From contig JAPFBL010000255.1 of NCBI GenBank assembly GCA_026182355.1, forward strand, positions 4,837,501 to 4,901,500: 64,000 nucleotides of DNA, in the 5' to 3' direction. The stretch's first letter is position 1, and the number at the start of each line of letters is the position of its first letter. Made by a program: the position numbers and the translations under genes. The notes beneath the pieces are model-generated. The model searched no databases, was not told the DNA's origin, and was given only the letters and a program-made list of their open reading frames with translations. Source of the DNA: Hermatobates lingyangjiaoensis. Lineage: Eukaryota > Arthropoda > Insecta > Hemiptera > Hermatobatidae. Shown piece by piece: positions 37,560-46,359 of this stretch.

Positions 37560-38558
37560 AAAGAATTTGGCTATGTCTCAGAAGATTTTGGGAAACAAAT
37601 CATTGACAAAATACATAAACATTTTGGACACATTGGCTCGAACCAAATAGCAAATATGTTACGCCCCTTTTATTATTTTAAGAATATCGATGCTATTATT
37701 CAAAAATTGTGCAAAACCTGTGAGATCTGCATAAAGAATAAAACAAGAACAAATAGAGCAGTCTGATTGTTATCAAAACTAGGACCAGCACAACATCCAT
37801 ATCATCGATATCCATGTCGATAGACACAATTGGAGGTTTTAACGCCTACAGGTCGAAAAAAAAATATATGCATTTATTGGTTGACCATTTTAGTAGGTAC
37901 GCTTGGATTCGTATGTCCAGTAGTCAAACAGCCTACGACTTCATCAAACTCTTAGACCCAATCACTTCTAGATATGTTGTTACAACATTATTAGTAGACA
38001 AATATAGTGGTTTAAATTCAAAGAAATTTAAAAATTATTTAAAAATTAAAAAAAATAGAACTTATTTTTACGTCTGTAGACAATCCCCAGTCAAAGAGTT
38101 TAAATGAACGTCTGAACCAAACATTAGTCAATAGAATCCGATGCAAGATTAATAATAGGAATGAGCGCCGCCCATGGACAAAACTAGCAGAGGTACTCGT
38201 ATGTGTTCAGGAGTACAACAATACGATTCACAGCGCTACACGATATTCACCTGCTTATCTTCTATACGGGCATACAACAGAAATTCTACCAGCTATATTG
38301 CAAACAGATTATGATTTACATAAAGACAGACAACAAGCAATGAAGAACTCAGAAGGAATGTATTTGAAAAATAAAAAGAGAGTGGATAAGAACAGACAAG
38401 AACATGAGTTTATCGAAGGTGATATGGTGTTTGTAGCCAATGGAAATAAAATTAACAGGAACAAATTAGACGAAGTAAGAAGTGTTCCTTTTCAAATCAA
38501 AAGAAAAATTTCGAATACCATATACGAAGTACACAGGCCAACATGTTTCACTCATTGA
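37560..38558 (+). pseudogene. DDE integrase/transposase, frameshifted
   Basis: A zinc-binding HHCC domain reads HKHFGHIG near 37607 and ends CKTCEICIKNKTR near 37735. After a frame change comes the rve core: MSIDTIGGFNAYRSKKKYMHL with the first catalytic Asp (37814 onward), then DHFSRYAW, then LLVDKYSGLNS with the second Asp. After another frame change, DNPQSKSLNERLNQTLVNRI near 38070-38130 has the likely catalytic Glu. YNNTIHSATRYSPAYLLYG and a basic C-terminal region with EGDMVFVANG end at 38558. In the family the enzyme cuts and joins element ends. Two frame changes and one early stop make this copy non-functional, but all three catalytic residues remain recognisable. The second-Asp box (VDKYSG) differs from the TDNG/TDRG of LTR retroelements. 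Confidence 0.85.
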
Positions 38559-38620
38559 AATTGACCCCTTACTCTTTTCTCAGTGGAAAAAAGAGTCCTC
38601 CACCTACGGAGATGTAAAAC

Positions 38621-38871
38621 ACAATGACGTATTCATTAGTTATGTTTCATCTATGAGTTTGGTACTACTTGCAGGTGACTTAAAGTATTTAATTCATGAA
38701 CATTTTGACACAGATTCAATTCTGATGTTTTAGGTAAGTAGATTATTTCTATCTGTTGGACAGTTTGTTATGATTTATAATGTATACTATCTTTTAATTA
38801 AACCTGATGTTTTATCAATTGTCTTGTGTCAATCGACTAAATGAGGGAATAAGCTTAAAAAGGAAATTACA
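38621..38871. repeat. Right TIR of the integrase element
   Basis: Starts about 60 bp after the integrase stop and ends GGAAATTACA at 38871. An open frame of 38482-38733 runs into it but is not in the integrase frame and is not considered coding. Confidence 0.9.
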
Positions 38872-38904
38872 AATATATATATATATATATATATTTATAA
38901 AAAG

Positions 38905-38993
38905 ATCAGTTCGGTTTTTGACTCTGACGAAGACCGCTTGTTACGGTTGAAAGATCTTAGTCTTGTTTTCCCATTTCTTATTGTGGTTTGATC

Positions 38994-38998
<5 letters not shown>
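38905..38998 (+). repeat. Single arm of hammerhead repeat family H1
   Basis: One arm only, without its inverted partner, placed between two TA runs. It continues past the hammerhead with the family sequence ending ttattgtggtttgatcat. Confidence 0.85.
38920..38962 (+). ncRNA. Hammerhead ribozyme, intact core (plus)
   Basis: GACU 38920-38923, CUGACGA 38924-38930, A, stem II GACCG/CGGUU with loop CUUGUUA (38932-38948), GAA 38949-38951, AGAUCU 38952-38957, U 38958, AGUC 38959-38962. Stem I pairs over four bases and stem III is self-complementary. It is the only H1 copy here that is not part of a palindrome. Confidence 0.8.

Positions 38999-39037
<39 letters not shown>
38996..39037. repeat. (TA)n microsatellite
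   Basis: TA run immediately after the hammerhead repeat arm. Most members of this repeat family in the window adjoin TA runs. Confidence 0.95.
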
Positions 39038-39040
<3 letters not shown>

Positions 39041-39086
39041 GTTTGAAATTCGAATATTGAGGAAACAGTCCTTCCTTAATACATGT

Positions 39087-39148
39087 CAGATTGAATTTAC
39101 GGCCTATTGTTTTTTTAATTAAATAAAATAGGCAGTAAATTCAATCTG
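39087..39148. repeat. 22-bp-arm hairpin
   Basis: Arms 39087-39108 and 39127-39148 are inverted repeats with one mismatch around an AT-rich loop of 18 nt. It lies between TA runs, next to the larger palindrome at 39234-39371. Confidence 0.8.
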
Positions 39149-39150
39149 GC

Positions 39151-39151
<1 letters not shown>

Positions 39152-39195
<44 letters not shown>
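39152..39195. repeat. (TA)n microsatellite
   Basis: TA run between the hairpin and the palindrome. Confidence 0.95.
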
Positions 39196-39197
<2 letters not shown>

Positions 39198-39233
39198 ATG
39201 ATAAACGAAAAACGGTCCGGCAGGACAAATAAC

Positions 39234-39371
39234 AATTAAAATAAGCAGTGACACATAAACAGAAACACAACAAAGACTCACTTTTCAATATTTCGATCGT
39301 AATGGCGGTCGAAATATTGAAAAGTGAGTCTTTGTTGTGTTTCTGTTTATGTGTCACTGCTTATTTTAATT
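39234..39371. repeat. Perfect palindrome, 63-bp arms, 12-nt centre (family H3)
   Basis: Arms 39234-39296 and 39309-39371 are exact reverse complements. Read outward from the centre, each arm begins with GAAA, then UAUU and GAAAAGUGAG. That is the 3' half of a hammerhead (GAA, self-complementary AUAU, U, stem I). The CUGANGA half is missing because the palindrome centre falls where stem II would be. I infer two inverted copies joined inside the ribozyme. The minus-strand frame at 39115-39357 is only the palindrome read through. Confidence 0.85.
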
Positions 39372-39385
39372 GGTATATATATATA

Positions 39386-40296
39386 TACGAGGTGTATAAA
39401 TAAAGTAGTGAGACTGATTTTTTTTAAATTTTCTATTCAAATATAATTACAATGTGATATTGTCACCTTCAAAATAGTTCCCTTCGGAAGCCACACAGCG
39501 CTGGAGACGGTCCTTCCAATCATTGTAGCATTGCTGGAACTCGGATTCTGGAATTGACCTTCAGCTGGTCGGTTACAGCAGTTTGTATGTTTTGTAGTGT
39601 CCCGAAATGAGTTCCCTTGAGGTGATTTTTCAATCTCGGGATGAGGAAAATGTCACAAGGACTCAAGTCTGGTGAATAAGGAGGCTGAGGAGCAACAGGA
39701 ATGTTTTTACTGGCCAAAAACTCGTTTATTGAGATGGGTTTTTCGGAACCATTTTCGCACAAATTTTTCTCATCTCCAATTCATTGGTCAAAATGTGATG
39801 AACGGAGGTGTGATTCAAATTCAACTGTTCCCCGATCATTCTGACTGTCAAGCGTCGATCTGAACGCACAAGGTTCCGTACTCTGTTGACATTTTCATCG
39901 GTGTTTGCACTTGAAGGCCTTCCGCTTCGTGGTTCATCTTCAATCGACTCTCTTCCTTCTGAAAATTCCTTAAACCACCGAAAAACCTGTGCCCTTGATA
40001 AAACACGTTCTCCATAGGCCTCCTGATGTTTTTCAAAAGTTTCGGTTGCATTATGTCCAAGTCTGAAGCAAAATTTGATTGCACACCGAAATGAGGTCAC
40101 TCATTTTTAAAACGCTCAAGAAAAAACCATTTCACGAAAACCAACGCTACGGACAAACAAATGACTGTGGCGAGTTCAGATTCATACTGGAGGCGCATCA
40201 CACGTGCACCTGACGCTACTCAAGGCCACTCGTCTCCAGCGTTGCCAGATCGAAAGCGACGTTGCCAGTCTCACTACTTTATTTACACACCTCGTA
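39386..40296 (-). mobile_element. Internally deleted mariner element
   Basis: A 907-bp element (39388-40294) lies between TA dinucleotides (39386-39387 and 40295-40296), the TSD of Tc1/mariner elements. The TIRs start CGAGGTGTATAAATAAAGTA and CGAGGTGTGTAAATAAAGTA and agree over about 29 bp with one mismatch. It encodes the two ends of a mariner transposase on the minus strand but lacks the middle, and full-length mariners are about 1.3 kb. It is therefore non-autonomous. It sits inside the outer inverted repeat pair of this cluster. Confidence 0.93.
39520..40100 (-). pseudogene. Mariner transposase, central deletion
   Basis: The N-terminal 124 residues (40100-39729) carry the paired helix-turn-helix DNA-binding region: FCFRLGHNATETFEKHQEAY, then a second helix set including LTVRMIGEQLNLNHTSVHHI. 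The frame then changes, and the C-terminal part ending near 39525 shows VAPQPPYSPDLSPCDIFLIP with the last catalytic Asp of the mariner DD34D triad. The catalytic core with the first two Asp residues is missing. The family enzyme binds the TIRs and cuts and pastes the element. This copy cannot, but it could be moved by a full transposase. Confidence 0.92.
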
Positions 40297-40378
40297 TAGC
40301 AGTAATTGATTTAACAACAATTCTCCATAGAAGTATTATAATATCTACAAAACTTTGGATTTTTGAAATCAAGTATAT
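40297..40378. repeat. Outer inverted repeat, right copy
   Basis: Counterpart of 36925-36993. It starts directly after the mariner's TA, so the mariner is inserted at the inner edge of this repeat or within the larger element it bounds. It ends in a short TA run. Confidence 0.75.
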
Positions 40379-40389
40379 ATATATATATA

Positions 40390-42420
40390 TCAACTATAGT
40401 TGACAAGAGTGTAACAAAAATAACTTTGGCAAAAAAAAATAGGTTACATTTTTGTTACAGTTAAGAAAATAATTTGTATTTCGTATTTATCATTTACTCT
40501 CATGCAATTATGGAAGGCCTGTCTTCTTTACAACCTTCAGACATTTGCAGCCAAACATATAACATATTTGGAGTATTAGTGGCTTTCTTTAGTTTCAAAT
40601 GTTAAAAAACATTCTAGGCTAATATGAGTACTATAAACAAATTTGTATCTAAAATCTGTATTATGTTCAAATTCAAAAATAACTAATTAATCAACTTACT
40701 TATTGTAAGTAAATTTCGTATTTATTTTTACCTCTTGTCTCAAATCTACTTGTGTTACTTCTGACCACATATGTTTATTGCAAAAGATTTGTAGTTGTAT
40801 ATTTCTAAATAAAGATGTAAAAAAAAAAGTTACCGCAAAATAGTTTCAGCTACCAGGGTAATGCAGAATATGTGGAAATATTCTGTTGGCAACAAAGAAT
40901 TTTTAAGAGTCCAATGTTAAGAATGTTCTCATTCATGTATATAGGGGCATAATAAAAATAGAATTGCACAACTTATTTTAATAAGTTGGGTATTTGTAAG
41001 AAACACATATATAATGTACTATGATAATTTATAATTAATGCTTCAAAGAACGTTTCCTTATTAGCAATTATTAATACAGAAGTTATTTCTATGTTATTTT
41101 AAATATCTAATAACTGTATGTTATTAGATGTGTAAAGCCATCAAAATCTTCTTCACTTTATTCTTGAAATCATATATAAATTTAACATAATCGCAATTTT
41201 TTATAATTAAGCATAATTAAACACTCTAATTAGAGTATAGAAGATTTTTTACTATTTTCAAGTACAACAAGGTAAGAGGAAACCCTAATTAATATATTGT
41301 TGTACATTTTTTATATATTTCTTGGAAAATATTTCATGTTAATATTAAATCATACAACTATTATATCAAATAAGAAATCATCAAGAACGTCATAAAATGA
41401 GTGCATTTGAACTCTGATGGTTTTGATATACTTAAAATAACAAACAAGGGTGAAAAGTTGAAAGGTAATAACGTTTAGCAGTGATACACAACAACTATTG
41501 AAGGGCACCGCTTGGCGCAAGGAGATAAATCCCTCTTAAATAGGGCTATCAATGGTGGCATTGAGACTGGAGTAACGCACCACCTCTGTTCAATGCTGCC
41601 AATCAACTGGATTGGACTTTGCCAGCTGGACTGGCAAATCATCATTACACGTAATCATGTTCCCTTAAATATATTAAATCATTACATATTTCAAACACGC
41701 CTTTTGTTACATCATATTATTATTTTGATACATTAGTATATTACATCATAATCTACACGTAGTTTTTCTTCACTTGCAGAAAAAAAAACGAAGAAAGGAA
41801 TTAGTTCCAGAAAGAATACATTTTTCTTTCAAACATTGAAAATTAATTTTAATAGACACTGTATAACCAACATAAACAAATCATTGATGAATTATTGTAA
41901 CTCGTAAAATAATGCAAATAAAAGAAATTTCGAAACTATAGGAACTCATATGTATAAACAGGGCAAACAAAAAAAAAGAATTTTTAATCAAATTAGAAAC
42001 AACGAAAATAAGGATTTACAATAATCAATAATGTGAACGACTGTTTGCCTTCAGGAGAAGATTAGGAGAGAAAAAACAAAATACTCATATCTTTCTCTAA
42101 AGTAATAAACACAGAAAGGGAGAAATACATATGGTACTCAATGATTTTAGTAAAATGTCTACAGTAGCAAAAATTAGCAACTCTGAGCAGATAATATTCT
42201 ATTATCTTGAATGAAATATGCGTCAGAGAGAGACTTCGTCTAACTACGTATAATGTAACAAGATTTCACAATAAACCCATTTAATAACAATCAATGCTTT
42301 CTGACTTTTTGACAAGATTTATACTTTTTTTCCTGAACTTCTTTGTTTACCCAAACACCCCTGGACAATTCCTTTCCTGTACCTTACACCCTTTAAATAC
42401 CTCGCTTCCCTTCCACTCCT
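40390..42420. other. AT-rich sequence, nothing recognised
   Basis: A frame at 41512-41736 (plus) lies in a GC-richer patch at about 41490-41640 with no recognised motif. No gene supported. Confidence 0.5.
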
Positions 42421-42439
42421 CTTGACATCTTTGTCAAGG

Positions 42440-42560
42440 TGAAATATATATATTTCTACATCATGTGTTTTAGTCGGGCATGGACTCTGACAAACACCAC
42501 TTGTTACGGCTAAAAGATCCCAGTCGTTTATTCCTATTTCTTATTGTGGTTTGAACACAC
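42440..42560 (+). repeat. Decayed hammerhead repeat H1 copy
   Basis: Follows the family order from a diverged gttttagtcgggc, through the ribozyme region 42483-42525, to ttcttattgtggtttga, and then a CA/TA run. The ribozyme core reads CUGACAA in place of CUGACGA and GAAA is lost, so it should be inactive. Confidence 0.75.
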
Positions 42561-42580
42561 ACACACACATATATATATAT

Positions 42581-42800
42581 ATAAAGATTTCACATAAACA
42601 CGTAAAATAACAATCAATGATCAAACCACAAAATGAAAACGGAAAGAAGACTAAGATGTTTCAACCATAACAAGCGGTCTTGGTCAAAGTCAAAAACCAA
42701 AGTGTTGCGTTTTCGCGACTCTGACGAAGACCGGTTGCTACGGTTGAAGGATTTTATTCTTCTTTCTCTTTTTAATTTTGTAGTTTAATCATATATATAT
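42581..42800. repeat. Diverged hammerhead palindrome H1 copy
   Basis: The inverted arms (about 42607-42701 and 42706-42795) are diverged versions of the palindrome at 20361-20543. They are preceded by the same left segment (aaagatttcac, aacacgt). The left-facing ribozyme (42649-42691, minus) has lost the CUGANGA box. The right-facing one (42717-42759, plus) keeps CUGACGA and stem II but has GAAG for GAAA. It is an older insertion than the one at 20 kb. Confidence 0.8.
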
Positions 42801-42935
42801 ATATATTTCACTGAAATACACAGCAGCCTCTGCGTTAACGACTTTGAAGTTGTTCTGCTCCAATTTCCTGACACATTTGCGGTGAGCTGGTGATAATGCT
42901 ATATCAATTGCCCAAGAGACTTCTTACTTTTGCCC

Positions 42936-42993
42936 AAGGTTGAAAAATCATAGTCTTTTTTCCCATTTCTTATTGTGGTTTAATCATATATAA
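42936..42993 (+). repeat. Truncated hammerhead repeat H1 copy
   Basis: Only the segment from ggttgaaaaatc to ttattgtggtttaatcat remains, that is, the part 3' of stem II. No ribozyme is possible. Confidence 0.75.
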
Positions 42994-43524
42994 GTAATAA
43001 CTAATAATAAACTAATATAATATTATAATAAACTATTTTATGTGTAAAGTTAAGAGAAGTTTACTATACGATAACTAATATTTACTTGGTACTAAGTTCA
43101 ACGATATTAAAGCAAATAACATAGTTATTTAATTAATTCAAGTACTAGTAAACAAAGGAAATTCCTCTCCATTCCAATGTTATTCACTAAGTCTGTTATT
43201 GCTAATTGAACAAAGCAATTCATTATACATTGTACTTTATCATATTTAATATTGCTATGTCTCGTTCAAAAAGAATAGAACTGGGAGTCTGACTAGAGCC
43301 ACTTTATGATTTAATATTACGAGCCCCACATCAGGGTTTTTCGTGTTCACTCAACTGCATTCCCGAGGACCTCATGTAAGGCAACATGGAGTAGCAGTAG
43401 CTTGTTTTGATTTATCATCATGTCTCTCAACCTTTCGGCCATTCCATGAATAAAACACAACAGATCGATGCTTTTTTAACGTGAGACCCTTTAGCCACAT
43501 CATCAAGCTCACTACAACCCTCAC

Positions 43525-44200
43525 CTACAAATAAGTGGAGACGAGGAAATTAGAGTCACTGCGATCCCTCCTAGGACCTGAATAATGATGAACGTCTGCA
43601 GGGACTATACGGTTGTTAATGAAATTAGAAGGATATCCTTGGTCAGAAAATTTCTGTTTCAATAAATCTATTTGGAAGGAACGATCTTTTATTCTGCTAC
43701 AAATTTTATTGAGGCATATGGACAATGATCTAGGGATAGCTTTTTTTGCGTGGGAGGGATGGCAACTATTGAAATGAAGGTACTGCTGGGCGTTAGCAGG
43801 CTTGATATGGACAGAAATAGAAAGATGACCCTTATCGTAGGTGACGCTGACATCCAAAAATGTAATAAGGTTATTGGACACTTGATGAGTAAAGGAAATG
43901 GATGAAGAGAAGGAATTAAATTACGTAAGGAACTGATCTAACTCATGCTTACCATGGGGCCACAGGAAAAAAATATCATCTATGTAGCGTACGTAAAGGA
44001 TGGGGAGGAGATTGCGAGTGGCAAGGAAATCTTGTTCCAGCTTCGCCATGAAAAGATTTGCAAAGGAAGGAGCCATGATCGTGCCCATAGCCGTTCCCCT
44101 GATCTGAAGGTAATAATTACCATCAAAACAGAAGACATTATGTCTAAGGACAAAATCAGCCAACTGAACAATGGAATTGGTGGTAGGAGTGAGGGGTGGA
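43525..44200 (-). pseudogene. PLE reverse transcriptase, C-terminal half
   Basis: Continuing the RT after an 11-bp duplication that shifts the frame: FCFDGNYYLQIRGTAMGTIM (RT box with QIRGTAMG), FANLFMAKLEQ, then LYVRYIDDIFFLW with the catalytic YIDD. A single in-frame TAA follows QFLT (43921-43923). The frame then reopens with ITFLDVSVTYDKGHLSISVH, HIKPANAQQYLHF and the PLE thumb-region motif GYPSNFI. The end (43525) is unlike the PLE linker, and the GIY-YIG domain expected about 200-300 residues further is missing. This copy is either truncated or from a lineage without the endonuclease. Confidence 0.85.
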
Positions 44201-44210
44201 GTTCTTCGAT

Positions 44211-45440
44211 CTAGTATCGATCTAAGAAGTATCGGAGCGCATCCAAGCCTTCAGAATGTTCAATAGAAGTGTATAGGGATGTGACAACCATGGTAACCAT
44301 GAGGAGGGGGTGAACAAGGTTTGATGGGGGAGAAAAATCTTTAAGGATCTGAAGGAAATTATAAGAATCCTTACAAAAGGAAGGTTGACTACGGACTAAT
44401 GGCTGAAGGAAGTAGTCTATGAAAGCAGATAACTTCTCAGTCAAACAGCCATAACTGGAGAAGATGGGTCGACCAGGGGGAGGGGAGTCAGGCATGTTGA
44501 AAGGTTTATGGATCTTAGGAAGAAGATAGAAAACAGGACAGCCAGGATGTGCAGGGATAAGTGTGTCAACGTCACCACGCGAAAGGCCCTCGCCCTGGGC
44601 GCAGCTGTCAAGTAATGCAGATAGATTAGAGCGAAAAGTAGAAGTAGGATCAGAGGAAAGGGGGACGTAGAAGGTAGGGTTCGACAATTGGTCTACGGCG
44701 ACGCGATTATAAACATAACGGTCCGTTAGAACAACAGTAGACCCCTTATCAGCAGGCATGATGAGCAAGGAACCATCAGTTCTCAGACTCTTGATAGCTA
44801 CTCTCTCATCAGCCGTAAGGTTGTCATAGGGTCTTAGGGAATTAAGGAAAGTAGGATCAGAGACCTTGCGAACTATGGAGGAGATAAATAATTCCAGAGG
44901 ATGTGATGCGGATAAAGGTGGGGGTTCATTGGAAGAAAGGGATTTAAATCTACTTAGAGAGGTGTGGAGTTTTTGAACATGCTTATCAGAATTACTGCCA
45001 TAAGACTTCCAAATGAATTTCCAGCGGAGAGATCTACAAAACATTTGAAGATCCTCTAAAATTTGTATATGGTTTACTCTAGGGACCGGGCTAAAACTTA
45101 GCCCCTTCGAGAGAACACTGAGTTCAGAACAATTAAGCGAACGGGAAGAAATATTGCAAATATTACTATTACTATTAATGGTGTTATTCGAGGGAAAGCG
45201 AGTGGAATGATGCTGAGGGCGAGACGTAACGGAGTTAAAAAAGGGGTAAGAATTAGGATTGGGAAAGGAATGACGCTCAGGGCGCGAAATAACGGTATCA
45301 GAATGGGGGTAGGAATTAGTAGGATTGCATGTGGAGTGACGCTGAGGGCGAGACGTAGCGTTATATGAATGGGGGTAGGGATTAATATCAGAACAGATAG
45401 TAAGTGAATTACTTCTCAATTGAGGATTGAGGATTGAGGA
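44211..45440 (-). pseudogene. PLE reverse transcriptase, N-terminal half
   Basis: The frame starts with three degenerate repeats of about 20-25 residues (PYPHSYNATSRPQRHST, SYPHSDTVISRPERHS, SYPFFNSVTSRPQHHST), then ELSVLSKGLSFSPVPRV, a PLE hallmark. RT motifs follow: LIMPADKGSTVVLTDRYVY, FYLLPKIHKP, PPGRPIFSSYG, LQPLVRSQPSF, then motif A as VVTSLYTSIEHSEGLDALRY. In motif A the catalytic Asp expected in the family (DVTSLYT) is Val (codon 44285-44287), which abolishes polymerase activity. The first codon of the open stretch (TTG at 45419) is no real start. The protein began further upstream, in the frame of 45416-45823. Confidence 0.88.
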
Positions 45441-45823
45441 AAAGAGTCAGGCAAGGGCAAAGGGATTTGAGGAAAAGGTACCTGGAATGGCAAACTTAAA
45501 CCCCGAGACAGATAAGAAATATACAGTTTCGAAAGTTTCTTAAGATTGGAAGTACGAGACTTCTCTAAAAACAATTGAGCATTTTTTAAAAAATGCTTAA
45601 TAGATATCAAATATTCATGGGAAATATTCAGAAGAATTTTAATAACAGAGGACAGTTTTGAGTGGTAAGAAATCCTTAACTTAATATAATTGTGCAGAGT
45701 TAGTTGAGATAAGTAAAGAGAATATTGGAAACCAGAATAGGCCAGTTGATAACGAAATTCGATAGGGAAGGCTGATAGTGGCAGCTTCAAAGCAAGACCG
45801 TTAGGCGGTATGTTAAGATTCAA
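45416..45823 (-). pseudogene. PLE N-terminal reading frame
   Basis: 135 residues with a basic stretch RTSNLKKLSKLYISYLS near residue 89 that resembles the K-L--L region preceding the RT in PLEs, then a Pro/Leu-rich tail. It ends where three tandem copies of the 7-bp unit ttgagga (45420-45440) shift the frame into the RT half. I read it as the N-terminus of the same polyprotein. A separate small PLE ORF1 is possible. Confidence 0.6.
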
Positions 45824-45839
45824 GCAATGTGAGATAACT

Positions 45840-46284
45840 CAATATGAACAGTACATTTTACTATTTTCTGAGATATGTAGTCAACTTCATCTAACCAAAA
45901 CCCAATCGGATTATTCATAATGAAACATAAATGAAAAAAAAGATATCAATAATAAAACAAATAATAAAAACTAAGTAATTAATAATACAGAAGCAAACAG
46001 AAAAATAAACCAACTTAGGAATAATAATATAAAATAAAATAAGAAGTACAAATATTAAGAAAAAGGGAGATGAAGACGTAAAAGTAGGTAAGGAAGGAAA
46101 AAGAAGGTAGGTATTAAAAACAGGTAAGAAAGGAGAGATAAACACAGTAAGAGAAAGTGGCTTGTGCACAACAACAAAACTTCAAAGGCGGTGAAATGTT
46201 CACAAGTGACCAAATAGATGAAACGATTCTTCAAACTGAATAAACTAGAATTTTCAAAAGAAAACATAGAACAGAAATCACTGA
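45840..46284 (-). other. Pyrimidine-rich PLE leader
   Basis: The minus strand is strongly C/T-rich, giving overlapping Leu/Phe/Ser-rich open frames (45915-46169 and 46055-46267) that I do not regard as genes. Its position between the hammerhead-like motif and the coding region suggests a 5' untranslated region. Confidence 0.5.
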
Positions 46285-46322
46285 ACTCAATACTATATTT
46301 TGATGTCCTTGTCGTCAGGAAT
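46285..46322 (-). ncRNA. Hammerhead-like motif at PLE 5' side (minus)
   Basis: Minus strand: AUUC, CUGACGA (46312-46318), a poorly paired stem II segment, AAA where GAA is expected, stem III AUA/UAU with loop UAG, U, then GAGU, which pairs with AUUC. Stems I and III and the 5' core fit, but G12 is replaced by A and stem II is weak, so this is a degenerate ribozyme. It is in the sense orientation of the PLE. Confidence 0.45.
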
Positions 46323-46359
46323 AGATGCGAATCGTTCCAAAGGCTGATAACGACTGGCT

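Larger units (their letters stand above)
37276..38871 (+). mobile_element. 1.6-kb integrase-encoding element with 250-bp TIRs (Ginger-like candidate)
   Basis: Terminal inverted repeats of about 255 and 251 bp (37276-37530 and 38621-38871) begin TGTAATTTCC and are about 95 percent identical by eye. They enclose about 1.1 kb occupied almost entirely by a degenerate integrase gene on the plus strand. An integrase of retrovirus/gypsy type between long inverted repeats, not direct LTRs, is the architecture of Ginger-group DNA transposons or of a Polinton deletion derivative. TGT termini fit Ginger better than the AG ends usual in Polintons. A TSD is not clear (AATT on the left, AATA on the right). 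The alternative, a gypsy fragment between rearranged LTRs, cannot be excluded. Confidence 0.65.
43300..46350 (-). mobile_element. Large Penelope-like element copy
   Basis: A minus-strand PLE: a hammerhead-like motif at the 5' side (46285-46322), about 450 bp of pyrimidine-rich leader, an N-terminal reading frame (45823-45416), a long RT-containing frame (to 44211), and the rest of the RT in another frame (44163-43525). A GIY-YIG endonuclease was not found after the RT: the frame ends at 43525 and a degenerate hammerhead-like stretch follows at about 43475-43511. Boundaries are approximate and no TSD was identified. The copy carries frameshifts, a stop and a catalytic substitution, so it is dead. 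Confidence 0.78.

Noticed and set aside
38482..38733. Open frame running from integrase into the right TIR
   Set aside because: It is out of frame with the integrase and mostly terminal repeat. The integrase frame ends at 38558.
43475..43511. Hammerhead-like stretch at the 3' side of the large PLE (minus)
   Set aside because: The box reads CUUGAUGA with an extra U and GAAA is not found. It is noted only as a possible decayed relative.
45915..46267. Hydrophobic minus-strand frames upstream of the PLE
   Set aside because: Same explanation: a pyrimidine-rich leader strand.
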